A DNA stretch of 64,000 nt from DAIDKA01 sp035487155 (lineage in GTDB: Bacteria; Pseudomonadota; Gammaproteobacteria; Steroidobacterales; Steroidobacteraceae), in assembly GCA_035487155.1 (NCBI GenBank), contig DATHMK010000053.1:73841-137840 (forward strand), written 5' to 3'. How positions within the stretch are numbered: the first letter of the stretch is position 1; every line of letters begins with the position of its first letter. This document shows positions 1-6,992 of this stretch, piece by piece. Position numbers and translations under genes: made by a program. Below the pieces are notes generated by a model that saw only the letters and a program-made list of their open reading frames with translations, made no database searches and was not told where the DNA came from.

Positions 1-1
1 G

Positions 2-286
2 ATTGCAGCCCTCGATCATGCTGGAATTCCCAGTTATCGGCTGGGTGCCGGCTTCTACTCTGACTCTCCGGTGCCGCGCCGGAATTTAGGCCTCGGAATC
101 TCAATCTACATTCGGCATGACAAGGACTATGCTGAGGCAAATGCCATTATCATCAAATTGGGTGCAGTCGTTGAGCCAAGGATTGTGCTACCGGGTTGGG
201 CTGGATGGATTCTGTATAGCGTACTTGCTGCTGTAGTTTGCGCCGCCATATATGTTGTAATTGATCGCGTCGTGTCATCGCACTAG
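2..286 (+). CDS. DUF2007-like membrane protein, left-truncated cassette gene
   Basis: The frame is open to the left edge, so only the last 94 residues are seen. Residues 1-55 (GIPSYRLG, then DKDYAEANAII) resemble the DUF2007 fold, a small ferredoxin-like signalling domain that often precedes a membrane helix. A C-terminal helix follows (PGWAGWILYSVLAAVVCAAIYVVI). An attC site begins 29 bp after the stop, so this is the cargo of a cassette whose other end lies outside the window. The family assignment is from pattern memory and is moderate; a GTG at 71 is an alternative internal start but would split the domain. Confidence 0.6.
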   Translation: MAALDHAGIPSYRLGAGFYSDSPVPRRNLGLGISIYIRHDKDYAEANAIIIKLGAVVEPRIVLPGWAGWILYSVLAAVVCAAIYVVIDRVVSSH

Positions 287-314
287 GTATACCTCGCAGT
301 CAAGTGAGGGGTTT

Positions 315-422
315 GTCTAACATGCGTTCGAGCGGACCACCCATGAATAAACTGCCAAGGGCCGTGACCGCGGTCGACGTGATCGTTTACTCGTGCGCGG
401 CCGTTCAACTTTGGCGTTAGGA
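315..422 (+). repeat. integron attC site 1
   Basis: R'' core GTCTAAC at 315-321 and R' core GTTAGGA at 416-422 bound an imperfect inverted repeat. GAGCGGACC near the left end pairs with the GGCCG(C)TC type block near the right end. The conserved blocks (TAACATGCG, GAGCGGAC, CTCAACTTTGGCGTTAG) recur in the following sites, which marks a recombination site of a cassette array. Confidence 0.93.
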
Positions 423-430
423 CTGTTCCT

Positions 431-772
431 GTGACACTAGTTCTCGCAATCGCCGCACTTCTTATGCCAGTCCTGTTCCTGGGTGCAATCATGTGGCTAT
501 TTCTCGTGGCACGTCTCTTTAAGCGCCTTCGCCTCGACCACCCAGCAAAATTTGCGGACATGGGTGAACCTGGGCTTCTCTCGAATAACAATCTTCAGAC
601 GACCTCTGCGTTGTTGTCCTTCATTCTTAGCCGCGAGGATCGAGAGCTGGAAGATGCGGCCCTGTCTCGCCTGACGAGTAGGATGCGACTCCTGCTAGCT
701 GCTTACTTGGCGTGCTTTCTCTATGTGATTGGAAGCATTGTGGCAATGTCGCTCAGCGCTGGTGGGTTCTAA
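431..772 (+). CDS. Small two-helix membrane protein (UspB-like layout), cassette gene
   Basis: 113 residues. An N-terminal membrane helix (about 3-27) is followed by a cytoplasmic stretch with LFKRLRLDHP and a basic/acidic segment, then a second helix (about 85-108). This helix-loop-helix layout with the LFKRLR motif after the first helix resembles the universal stress protein B group, but I cannot confirm homology. The ATG is nine bases past the attC core, typical for a cassette gene. The stop codon lies inside the R'' core of the next attC, so gene and site are packed tightly. Confidence 0.7.
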   Translation: MTLVLAIAALLMPVLFLGAIMWLFLVARLFKRLRLDHPAKFADMGEPGLLSNNNLQTTSALLSFILSREDRELEDAALSRLTSRMRLLLAAYLACFLYVIGSIVAMSLSAGGF

Positions 773-874
773 CATGCGTTGGAGCGGACCGCCCATGAAT
801 AAACTGCCAGTTCCTGTCGCCAACGCTCCCCTGGTTTCGGGGTTATGCGCGGCCGCTCAACTTTGGCGTTAGGC
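767..874 (+). repeat. integron attC site 2
   Basis: R'' TTCTAAC at 767-773, R' GTTAGGC at 868-874. The internal blocks GAGCGGACC and GCGGCCGCTCAACTTTGGC match site 1. The upstream gene's stop codon is inside R''. Confidence 0.93.
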
Positions 875-881
875 CTCATTC

Positions 882-1286
882 ATGTCAGCCCCTAGTTCGT
901 CGCCTCTCAAGTTGGCCTTCCAGCAGTCAAGGGCCCAGCGGAACATCGACTTGGTGCTGCCCGTGCTGAAGGCGGCTACGCTACATGTGGTCACCGGATC
1001 AGAGCTGAAACAAGGCCAAAGGCCCGAGTGGTTTCTTACCAAGTCACCAACAGAGGGCCGGCTTTGCGTCACCACCTCCGAAACAGAATCCGCCCTGGCC
1101 AGAGTCCCGTGGCCAAAGCTAGAGATTTCGGGAGCTCAACTACTAGAAGCGTTGCCAGCCGGAATCGAAGTGATCGTTGTCTACCCCGATGGAGGGGACT
1201 ACATCACCCGCGAGCACTTGGACTGGTATCGTAAAGCCAAAGGAGGCCTAACAATCGTTGGAGCGGACCGTGACAGGCTCCTGTAA
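882..1286 (+). CDS. SseB-like protein, cassette gene
   Basis: 134 residues, no signal or membrane segment. Pattern follows SseB N-terminal domains: an LKAATLHVVTG strand, a WFLTK loop, RLCVTTSETESALARV (the value-comparison segment), then LLEALPAGIEVIVVYPDGG and a helix beginning ITREHLDWY. SseB-domain proteins are found next to secretion and stress genes and often as accessory cargo; a biochemical role is not established. The C-terminal 14 codons overlap the left arm of attC site 3, so the end of the protein has been shaped by the recombination site. Confidence 0.72.
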   Translation: MSAPSSSPLKLAFQQSRAQRNIDLVLPVLKAATLHVVTGSELKQGQRPEWFLTKSPTEGRLCVTTSETESALARVPWPKLEISGAQLLEALPAGIEVIVVYPDGGDYITREHLDWYRKAKGGLTIVGADRDRLL

Positions 1287-1382
1287 CAGCACGGGCGTGC
1301 GCATTGGCCTCGTAAGCTCGGCATGCGCACGCGGGTGCACGATTAGGATGCGGCGCGCGGCCGCTCAACTCTGACGTTAGAG
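1246..1382 (+). repeat. integron attC site 3 (long form)
   Basis: R'' GCCTAAC at 1246-1252, inside the 3' end of the SseB-like gene, and R' GTTAGAG at 1376-1382. At 137 bp it is the longest of the array. The variable middle contains an inverted repeat (GCGTGCGCA / TGCGCACGC). Outer blocks GGAGCGGACC and GCGGCCGCTCAACT are conserved. Confidence 0.9.
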
Positions 1383-1431
1383 ATCAATCGGGCTCGGTGT
1401 CAGAAGAAATGTCTCAATTCGACAGCGGACC

Positions 1432-1656
1432 ATGAACATCGCAGCGAGCTTCATCCTAGGGGGCCTCGTGGGGTTGGTTCCACTTGCACTCGGCCTTGTC
1501 CTAAATCAGCGCAGACTGGGTTTCGTGGGCTTCTTGTGTTGTCTTGCGCTAGGATTCTTGACGGGACTCCTAGGCCCAATCATTGCCACAGTGGGCTTCT
1601 CCATTGGAATTGTTGTGTCCTGGAACCACGGCGGACCAAAACATGGCCCCACTTAG
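1432..1656 (+). CDS. Small hydrophobic membrane protein, cassette gene
   Basis: 74 residues, almost entirely hydrophobic, with two or three predicted helices (about 3-25, 30-48 and 50-66) and a short polar tail. No family recognised. GCGGA seven bases before the ATG can serve as a weak ribosome site. The gene sits between attC sites 3 and 4 and ends 13 bp before the R'' core. Membrane peptides of this kind are common integron cargo. Confidence 0.65.
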   Translation: MNIAASFILGGLVGLVPLALGLVLNQRRLGFVGFLCCLALGFLTGLLGPIIATVGFSIGIVVSWNHGGPKHGPT

Positions 1657-1668
1657 CCAAGGGTTGAC

Positions 1669-1776
1669 CTCTAACATGCGTTCGAGCGGACGCGCCGTTG
1701 ATAAACTGCCGGGTCTGTCGTCGCGTGAAACGTGTCCGATGATGCGGTGCCGCGCCGCTCAACTTTGGCGTTAGGT
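1669..1776 (+). repeat. integron attC site 4
   Basis: R'' CTCTAAC at 1669-1675, R' GTTAGGT at 1770-1776. Central blocks GAGCGGACGCGCCG and GCGCCGCTCAACTTTGGC give the imperfect stem. Confidence 0.93.
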
Positions 1777-2132
1777 TGCACTTGGGCGAGTTGCCAAAAT
1801 CGAAGTTCATGCTCCTCTTCGAGCGAGATCAGGGGCGATGCGTCTACTGCGGCATGGACTTAAAGGCAGACTTGGACAGATTCCTCATGGCCACGGAGGA
1901 TCACCTAGTGCCTGCTTCTAAGGGTGGCAAAGGCCGGAATTTGGAAAACTTGATCCTGAGCTGCGTCGTTTGTAATCGTCTGAAGGCGAACTTTGCGCCT
2001 GATGGAATTGACGCGAAACAGGACCGCCGCGGGTACATCGCAGCCGTCAGGCAACATATCTTCGAGCGACGTAGTCAACGCCTCAGCGTGTTCATGCAAG
2101 TAACTCACCCAGACCAAGTGGACTACCAATGA
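1776..2132 (+). CDS. HNH endonuclease domain protein, cassette gene
   Basis: 118 residues. The HNH fold is complete: a first zinc pair CVYC near residue 23, the catalytic block EDHLVPASKGG near residue 43 in which His follows Asp, and the second zinc pair CVVC near residue 65 followed by NRLKAN. Single-domain HNH nucleases of this size occur as phage, restriction or free-standing nucleases; the target is unknown. The conserved KxKFxLLFERD lead-in lies upstream of the first ATG (1809), so I use the TTG at 1776, which overlaps the attC core. A second TTG at 1782 is possible. Confidence 0.82.
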   Translation: MHLGELPKSKFMLLFERDQGRCVYCGMDLKADLDRFLMATEDHLVPASKGGKGRNLENLILSCVVCNRLKANFAPDGIDAKQDRRGYIAAVRQHIFERRSQRLSVFMQVTHPDQVDYQ

Positions 2133-2139
2133 ATGTGCA

Positions 2140-2223
2140 ACCTAACATGCGTTTGAGCGGACGCGCTGTGAATAAAGTGCCTGTCGTGTTGCCGTGCTGC
2201 GCCGCTCAACTTTGGCGTTAGGC
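2140..2223 (+). repeat. integron attC site 5
   Basis: R'' ACCTAAC at 2140-2146, R' GTTAGGC at 2217-2223. At 84 bp it is the shortest intact site. The variable middle is reduced while both conserved ends are kept. Confidence 0.92.
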
Positions 2224-2293
2224 ATTAAGTGGAACTGACAAGTGACTTGAACTGCAGTGGCGTGCCAAGGCCGATGAAGAATCGGACGCCACG

Positions 2294-2572
2294 ATGCAGC
2301 ATCGAGACTACGCGGCGAGCAGCCTCGTGAAGTGGATCACGACTATAGCGGTGGTGGCACTAGTCGTTGGAACGATACTTATGCGGGGCTATATGACCGT
2401 CGGATGGCACCATTTTGATATGCCATACCCGCATATAATAGGGCCGATGTTCCATCTCGACGGGGAATCGGGTGAAGACGCAGTCTATTTTGAACTGTGG
2501 CTAGAGTTCGTCGCTATATCGGCAATCGGGCTTGCGGGAGCAAGATTTGTTTGGAAACGACTCTTTAATTAA
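2294..2572 (+). CDS. Small membrane protein, cassette gene
   Basis: 92 residues with an N-terminal helix (about 13-32) and a C-terminal helix (about 69-86) flanking a polar loop rich in His, Asp and Glu (HHFDMPYPHIIGP). The loop is likely on the outer face. No family recognised. It is flanked by intact attC sites 5 and 6. Codon use is more A+T-rich than the genes right of 7 kb, in keeping with foreign cassette cargo. Confidence 0.65.
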   Translation: MQHRDYAASSLVKWITTIAVVALVVGTILMRGYMTVGWHHFDMPYPHIIGPMFHLDGESGEDAVYFELWLEFVAISAIGLAGARFVWKRLFN

Positions 2573-2599
2573 GTCGTGCCGAGCTGCGCATCTGCCTTT

Positions 2600-2707
2600 G
2601 CCTAACATGCGTTTGAGCGGACGCGCCGTGAATAAAGTGCCCGATCCGTCATCATGTGCTGCACGTGCGATGGCGCTGCGGCGCGCCGCTCAACTTTGGC
2701 GTTAGGC
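2600..2707 (+). repeat. integron attC site 6
   Basis: R'' GCCTAAC at 2600-2606, R' GTTAGGC at 2701-2707. Both cores are perfect and conserved arms are present. Confidence 0.94.
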
Positions 2708-2712
2708 ATCCA

Positions 2713-3069
2713 ATGACTGAGGCGCACCATCCAAATCCTGCTGTTCCGCCATTCGTATTTGTTGTATTTGCGATTGCCGCGGCGGGTTTTTTCTATGTGC
2801 AGTGGGGTCGCGACATTAAGATGAAGCGGCTGGTCTGGCCTGCTGTGCTTCTTGCAACGTGGGGTACCTTACTCGTGATGATGTCGAAGACGGCATCTGA
2901 TCCAAGGATTTGGCGCCAGTTTCTTCCAATCGTACCCGTTCCGCTTGTTTTGATGTATTTCAGCATTACGTTTTGCCGCACATGCGGAACCACCCTTCGT
3001 CGAGGCACATTTTACAAACTTCCGGAATTCTGTTCGAAATGTGGGGCGCGGCTTAAGAGGGATCCCTAA
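2713..3069 (+). CDS. Membrane protein with C-terminal zinc ribbon, cassette gene
   Basis: 118 residues from the ATG six bases after the attC core. The frame is open further upstream only through the recombination site, so that start is rejected. Three predicted helices (about 10-28, 36-53, 70-85) are followed by a zinc-ribbon-like pair CRTC and CSKC separated by about 17 residues. The ribbon would face the cytoplasm. The pairing of membrane helices with a small zinc ribbon recurs in the cassette at 4102-4374. Function unknown. Confidence 0.68.
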   Translation: MTEAHHPNPAVPPFVFVVFAIAAAGFFYVQWGRDIKMKRLVWPAVLLATWGTLLVMMSKTASDPRIWRQFLPIVPVPLVLMYFSITFCRTCGTTLRRGTFYKLPEFCSKCGARLKRDP

Positions 3070-3171
3070 CATGCGTTCGAGCGGACCGCCCGTGAATAAA
3101 CTGCCAAATACTGTCGCCGAAATCGCCGAGTTCGACGGCCGGTGCGCGGCCGCTCAACTTTGGCGTTAGGC
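3064..3171 (+). repeat. integron attC site 7
   Basis: R'' CCCTAAC at 3064-3070, which contains the upstream stop codon, and R' GTTAGGC at 3165-3171. Confidence 0.94.
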
Positions 3172-3543
3172 GTGCGTTTGACAAAGCCGCGTCGATACAT
3201 GTCGGTGGCAGTCCTCTGCGGCGCTATTGCTACATGTGGCACGTCGTTAGCCGCGGCGCAGGTTCCTGCCTCGGCTCGTCTTCCGGGCCAGAATGAAGTT
3301 CTTCCACTGATGATCGTCGAGCTGACGGTATTGAGTGGAGGAAAGTGCAGGGTTGATAGCCACACCCTGAATTGCTCTGAACTCTCCGGCTACTTCCGAA
3401 CCATCAATGCTCAACATCGTTGTCGCCTTCGGGTCCACGTAGACTCCTCTGTAACCGACGCCGACCTCGCCGCTGCTCTTAAAGCCATGTCCGGTGGCGG
3501 TGGCTGTAGAATTGGCTACACTAATGTCAGAGAATTCCCATGA
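3172..3543 (+). CDS. Exported small protein, possibly ExbD/TolR-like, cassette gene
   Basis: 123 residues from a GTG placed directly after the attC core; an ATG at 3199 is the alternative. The GTG start gives a good signal peptide: basic RLTKPRRYM, hydrophobic VAVLCGAIATCGTSL, then AAA cleavage near residue 28. The mature part has four Cys. Its end (VDSSVTDADLAAALKAM then a Gly run, CRIGYTN) resembles the periplasmic fold of ExbD/TolR proteins. That likeness is weak, and the protein lacks the usual ExbD membrane anchor. Confidence 0.6.
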   Translation: MRLTKPRRYMSVAVLCGAIATCGTSLAAAQVPASARLPGQNEVLPLMIVELTVLSGGKCRVDSHTLNCSELSGYFRTINAQHRCRLRVHVDSSVTDADLAAALKAMSGGGGCRIGYTNVREFP

Positions 3544-3547
3544 GCAC

Positions 3548-3655
3548 CCCTAACATGCGTTCGAGCGGACGCGCCGTGAATAAAGTGCTTGGTCTATCAC
3601 TTAAGTCGATTGGCGCAATGTCGTCGTGCCGCGCCGCTCAACTTTGGCGTTAGAC
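3548..3655 (+). repeat. integron attC site 8
   Basis: R'' CCCTAAC at 3548-3554, R' GTTAGAC at 3649-3655. Conserved arms are present. Confidence 0.93.
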
Positions 3656-3660
3656 CAACC

Positions 3661-3987
3661 GTGAATCTGCGTCGCGCTATTAACCGTGGAGGTGCAGTCT
3701 TTTTTGCAATCCTGATTCCCGGCTACGTCGGATGGGTGATTTGGGACATGTCTGAAGTTCGATCCTTTTGTGCAGAGGTACATGCGGGATTGACTCTGGA
3801 TGACCTGCCTGAAATGGCGCGCCGCCACTGGATAGATCCCCGATGGGTGAGAAAGGCCGGATATTTCGACGAATCGACGAAAACATGGAACATTAAGGTC
3901 CCTGCCAGCTCGACTATGGGTGCCCTTATTTGCCTGGTTCAGTACAAACAGAAAACGGTGGTTTCAGCACGTGCAGTGGGTCCATGA
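3661..3987 (+). CDS. Small single-helix protein, cassette gene
   Basis: 108 residues from a GTG five bases after the attC core. One membrane helix (about 10-27, GAVFFAILIPGYVGWVIW) is followed by a soluble domain with MARRHWIDPRWVRKAGYF. I recognise no family. The first helix lacks a clear cleavage site, so it may be a membrane anchor with the soluble part outside. Confidence 0.6.
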   Translation: MNLRRAINRGGAVFFAILIPGYVGWVIWDMSEVRSFCAEVHAGLTLDDLPEMARRHWIDPRWVRKAGYFDESTKTWNIKVPASSTMGALICLVQYKQKTVVSARAVGP

Positions 3988-3988
3988 G

Positions 3989-4096
3989 GTCTAACATGCG
4001 TTGGAGCGGACGCGCCGTGAATAAAGTGCCTGGTCTGTCACAGTACTCGACAAGCTCAATGATGCGGTGCCGCGCCGCTCAACTCTGGCGATAGAC
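3989..4096 (+). repeat. integron attC site 9 (R' variant)
   Basis: R'' GTCTAAC at 3989-3995. The R' core is GATAGAC (4090-4096) instead of GTTAGAC, a change at the second base of the triplet where the integrase cuts, so recombination may be impaired. Confidence 0.88.
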
Positions 4097-4101
4097 ACCA
4101 A

Positions 4102-4374
4102 ATGCCGATGCGACGCAGAGCAGCCGCCTACATTGGGACCTCGTATGTAGGGTTTGCGATCCTTCTTGTGTTGATATTCTTTTCCAAGATGCCTAGGGAC
4201 GTGTTCCTCTTTTTGTTTCCGCTATGGTTGGGGTTTTCCCTTTTTATGGAATATCTTGGCCTCAAATGTCCGCACTGCCATCGATCCGTAATTCAGATGC
4301 CAAGACTGCGGCTATCTGACTTGGAAGAAATAGGGGAGACGTGCATCTGGTGCCGGAAGCCCTTTGATGCCTAA
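4102..4374 (+). CDS. Membrane protein with zinc ribbon, cassette gene
   Basis: 90 residues. Two membrane helices (about 10-27 and 32-52) are followed by a zinc-ribbon pair CPHC and CIWC about 27 residues apart. The architecture parallels the cassette protein at 2713-3069, but the sequences are not clearly homologous. The ATG is five bases after the R' core and the stop is four bases before the next R''. Confidence 0.68.
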   Translation: MPMRRRAAAYIGTSYVGFAILLVLIFFSKMPRDVFLFLFPLWLGFSLFMEYLGLKCPHCHRSVIQMPRLRLSDLEEIGETCIWCRKPFDA

Positions 4375-4377
4375 GAT

Positions 4378-4485
4378 GTCTAACATATGTTCGAGCGGAC
4401 GCGCCGCGAATAAAGTGCCGAGTCTGTCACTGTGCTCAGCGGTTGCAATGATGCGGTGCCGCGCCGCTCAACTCTGGCGTTAGGC
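4378..4485 (+). repeat. integron attC site 10
   Basis: R'' GTCTAAC at 4378-4384 (followed by ATATG where others have ATGCG), R' GTTAGGC at 4479-4485. Confidence 0.92.
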
Positions 4486-4494
4486 GACGGAAAC

Positions 4495-4726
4495 GTGGCC
4501 ATAACCACTCCCAAACCAACGCGTCTCCAGCTCTCTGCGTCGTCCCTGGTAATTGGTTGTGGCTCATATCTTATCGATTGCCTGTTAAGCTTCTCCAGCC
4601 ATCCCAATGTGCCTTGGATTGAAGCTGGTATATTTGCGGGCGGCCCCTTTCGGCTTCTTTTTGACGGTAATATGCGTTCTCGTGTCAATCGGATTTCTCA
4701 TTGCGCATGGGATTCATCGTCCGTAA
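4495..4726 (+). pseudogene. Cassette membrane protein with an apparent frameshift
   Basis: Reading from the GTG at 4495 gives a hydrophobic start (LSASSLVIGCGSYLIDCLLSF) but then runs through into the next attC site with polar, Cys-rich nonsense. Shifting by one base near the CCCC-TTT run at 4644-4650 instead gives FGFFLTVICVLVSIGFLIAHG, a clean membrane helix, and then a stop at 4724-4726 before the attC, where the other cassette genes end. This is either a decayed cassette gene or a sequence error in the homopolymer. Confidence 0.6.
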
Positions 4727-4765
4727 CTCGTTCGGACTTTGCTTGCTGCCCGAGCTATGCGGATT

Positions 4766-4858
4766 GCCTAACATGCGTTTGAGCGGACGCGCCATGAATA
4801 AAATGTTTTATTCGTTCGGGTGAATGATGCGGTGCCGCGCCGCTCCAATTGCCTAGAC
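4766..4858 (+). repeat. integron attC site 11, decayed right end
   Basis: R'' GCCTAAC at 4766-4772 and the left arm are intact. The right end reads CGCTCCAATTGCCTAGAC in place of CGCTCAACTTTGGCGTTAGAC, so the R' core is lost. This site is probably not recombinogenic, which would fuse the cassettes on either side. Confidence 0.82.
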
Positions 4859-4941
4859 CGTGCGCTATTGGCAGTTATCGCCCTCGGAGCAGCATTGCTC
4901 GCCCAAATAGTCGATCGCCTCCAACTTTCGTAGGTGGGTCT

Positions 4942-5538
4942 GTGCGTGTTACGTCATTCGTTGCTTTAGTGAGTATCACGGGCGCGGTTAGTGCCCTGAT
5001 GTGCGTTCAATACGCCGAAGCGCAATTGCTTTTGGCCGACAAAAATCAACGGGTCGCGGAGTTGTTCAATAGATGGTGCCTGGAGTCAGATTTGGATTTC
5101 GCGGCGATTGACCGCCGAGCCACCCAATCCGGCTATGAGGTCCAGGAGGATAGGAGCATACCCATGTCAGACGGGCATGTCTTCCGCCAAAAGAACTGGA
5201 TAATTCCGCTGGGTCAGGGCGAATCCCCTGTCTTACTGTCCTCAAACGGTATTACGAACGGGACCCGGCGTGCACAGGGATGTAGCGTATACGGGGCGGA
5301 ATTGGACGGCCTCGCAATGGAAAAGGAGCTTTCAAAGCTCGCACGCCTTGGCCACCCGATCAACATCGCAAAAGTACCTAGCGGAGGAGAAACGGTCTGG
5401 TGGACTGCCCACGTAGGAAATCTCCCGCCATCCGAAGACACCGAAGTCATGTTATCAAGGGATATTCCGCACCTTCCAGGTGTGTCAGTCAATCTTATTT
5501 ACAAGTCTTACAGTGATAGAAAGGACGCGGCTCCGTGA
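4942..5538 (+). CDS. Exported protein of unknown function, cassette gene
   Basis: 198 residues from a GTG preceded by AGGTGGG. A signal-anchor or signal peptide covers residues 3-28 (TSFVALVSITGAVSALMCVQYAEAQ). The soluble part has paired aromatic/acidic motifs (NRWCLESDLDFAAIDRRATQSGY) and one further Cys. No family recognised. It follows the damaged attC site 11 and precedes site 12, whose left core is also degraded, so this cassette is probably locked in place. Confidence 0.6.
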   Translation: MRVTSFVALVSITGAVSALMCVQYAEAQLLLADKNQRVAELFNRWCLESDLDFAAIDRRATQSGYEVQEDRSIPMSDGHVFRQKNWIIPLGQGESPVLLSSNGITNGTRRAQGCSVYGAELDGLAMEKELSKLARLGHPINIAKVPSGGETVWWTAHVGNLPPSEDTEVMLSRDIPHLPGVSVNLIYKSYSDRKDAAP

Positions 5539-5539
5539 G

Positions 5540-5642
5540 ATCTGATTTCGTTCGAGCGGACGCGCGTTGATTAAGTGCCTGCAATGTCGACATGCACTCC
5601 TGGCTCAACGGCGCTGTGCGCCGCTCAAGTTCGTCGTTAGGC
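5540..5642 (+). repeat. integron attC site 12, decayed left end
   Basis: R' GTTAGGC at 5636-5642 is intact. The left core reads ATCTGATTTCG where others have TCTAACATGCG. GAGCGGACGCGCG and GCGCCGCTCAAG arms are still recognisable, with several substitutions. Confidence 0.8.
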
Positions 5643-5648
5643 GGCATA

Positions 5649-6098
5649 TTGGAACGACTATCGGTTTACGTTCCAGCGGAGGTCGGAGAACCCGGGTCCC
5701 TTTGTATTGCCTACGCCAAACCCGCCGGGGAAGGCCTTCTGCGACTGCTGGGGCCGGTACCAAAGGGGGAAGAATGGAGATATCTCCCTGGTGAATGCGT
5801 TGAGTATGACGATCAGGTGCTGCCTGACGGTACGCATGGACTGGTGGTCACGGGTAGCGCTTCGCGAGATCCTGAGTTTCGCGTTCGTCGGATCATCTAC
5901 GGTCTTTTTGGATCACCTGTCGGCTCCTTGGTTGCGGTAATCTGGATGTTGCGCATGGGGGTGCGTGTCCCTTACGTCTACGTTCTTGGTGCATTGGCGG
6001 GCAGCATCACTTTTGCCCTTGCCTCAATGCGGTGGGGCGATCGAGCATGGTATGGCGTGCTGAGGCGAACTTTCCGCACATGGGCAACAAAATATTGA
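5649..6098 (+). CDS. Membrane-anchored protein, cassette gene
   Basis: 149 residues from a TTG six bases after the attC core. A soluble N-terminal half (LERLSVYVPAEV to FRVRRIIYG) is followed by two membrane helices (about 90-108 and 112-130) and a basic tail. No family recognised. No recombination site separates it from the ridA-like gene 42 bp downstream, so the two may form one two-gene cassette or the site between them has been lost. Confidence 0.6.
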   Translation: MERLSVYVPAEVGEPGSLCIAYAKPAGEGLLRLLGPVPKGEEWRYLPGECVEYDDQVLPDGTHGLVVTGSASRDPEFRVRRIIYGLFGSPVGSLVAVIWMLRMGVRVPYVYVLGALAGSITFALASMRWGDRAWYGVLRRTFRTWATKY

Positions 6099-6140
6099 GG
6101 CCACCGCCTCGATCGCCCCGATCTAACCGGAGGATTCCAA

Positions 6141-6521
6141 ATGCCCCGCAATATTGTCTTCGCGCCAAAGGCGGGCCGGCCACCAGCAACTTACAGTCAG
6201 GCCGTTAAGGCCGCGGGCCTGGTGTTTGTATCCGGTACCGCGCCGACCGATCCGATGACCGGCACCATCACGGGTACGACCATTCAGGAGCAAACCGCCC
6301 AATGCCTGACCAATATACGGGCCATTCTTGAGGAGTCCGGCAGCTCCCTGGACAAGATCGTCAGTGTTACGGTTGTACTCGCCGACGAAGGCGACTTCTT
6401 TGGTATGAACGAGGAGTGGCTCAAATGGTTCCCGTCCCATCCACCAGCCCGTCAAGGCGCTAAAATGCCGGTGCGCGCTCCCAATCTGAAGATCTCCATT
6501 GCGGCGATTGCCGAGGTCTAA
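6141..6521 (+). CDS. RidA/YjgF family protein
   Basis: 126 residues, the usual RidA length. RidA proteins hydrolyse reactive enamine/imine intermediates from PLP enzymes, act as trimers in the cytoplasm, or act as chaperones. Seen here: a GRPPATYSQAVKAAGLVFVSG core with the SQA segment, QTAQCLTNIRAILEESGSSLDKIV, and a C-terminal motif with Pro-Val-Arg-Ala in place of the canonical Arg-x-x-Val/Glu pattern, so catalytic competence is uncertain. GGAGG lies seven bases before the ATG. The stop overlaps the R'' core of a truncated attC, so it appears to be cassette cargo, unusual for this housekeeping family. A second RidA-type protein is at 14532-15014. Confidence 0.85.
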   Translation: MPRNIVFAPKAGRPPATYSQAVKAAGLVFVSGTAPTDPMTGTITGTTIQEQTAQCLTNIRAILEESGSSLDKIVSVTVVLADEGDFFGMNEEWLKWFPSHPPARQGAKMPVRAPNLKISIAAIAEV

Positions 6522-6562
6522 CCTGTATGGGAGCGGACGCGCCGCTTTACTGCAGTGTAGGC
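6516..6562 (+). repeat. Truncated attC remnant
   Basis: GTCTAAC (6516-6522), then GGGAGCGGACGCGCCGC as in the left arm of the other sites. The right arm is missing; TGTAGGC at 6556-6562 may be what is left of the right core after an internal deletion. Confidence 0.7.
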
Positions 6563-6572
6563 AGAGGAACCT

Positions 6573-6911
6573 ATGAGCATCACAAGCCAATCATCCCGCG
6601 ACATTATTATCCGCACGGACCGCTGGCCGGAGGCCATCGCATTTTATGAAGGAGTCTTGGGATTCAGAGTCATCTATCGCAGCCAGTCTCTGGTGGGTTT
6701 TGAGACGGGGGCCTTCTGTCTTTATGTTGAGAAGGGCCCGCCTCACGGTCCGGTTCTGGACTTCCTCACACCGGACGTGACGGCCCTGAGAGATACACTC
6801 CTTGCAGCTGGCTGTAGACTTGTCGAGGAGAACCCGACGGTGCCGCGATGCTATCTGCAAGATCCTTTCGGAATTACATTCAATCTCGGTACAGAATCCA
6901 GTGGCAGGTGA
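6573..6911 (+). CDS. VOC (glyoxalase/bleomycin-resistance) family protein
   Basis: 112 residues, one VOC module (beta-alpha-beta-beta-beta twice). Visible are DIIIRTDRWPEAIAFYEGVLGF at the start, the FETGAFCLYVEKG strand, the second-half helix ALRDTLLAAGC and RCYLQDPFGITFNL. Members use a divalent metal in lyase or dioxygenase reactions, or bind drugs. The metal ligands are not obvious: the usual His at the N-terminal strand is an Ile/Arg context. AGAGGA precedes the ATG. It lies between an attC remnant and a weaker attC-like stretch, so it may be the last cassette. Confidence 0.75.
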   Translation: MSITSQSSRDIIIRTDRWPEAIAFYEGVLGFRVIYRSQSLVGFETGAFCLYVEKGPPHGPVLDFLTPDVTALRDTLLAAGCRLVEENPTVPRCYLQDPFGITFNLGTESSGR

Positions 6912-6918
6912 ACGTTTC

Positions 6919-6950
6919 GCCCAACCATCATTTGGCTGGACGGCGCCTTC
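6919..6950 (+). repeat. Possible degenerate attC left arm at the array boundary
   Basis: GCCCAACCATCATTTGGCTGG followed by ACGGCGCC aligns with GCCTAAC-ATGCGTTTGAGCGGACGCGCC at about three quarters of positions. No right arm is seen. If real it marks the old end of the integron array. Confidence 0.4.
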
Positions 6951-6992
6951 TCTGAGCCGGATGATCCGCGCAGTTCTGGCTATGAGTCCAAG

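Noticed and set aside
315..5642. attC-flanked repeats as an insertion-sequence or REP array
   Set aside because: Conserved YAAC/GTTR cores in opposite ends, variable middles and one small gene per interval fit integron cassettes.
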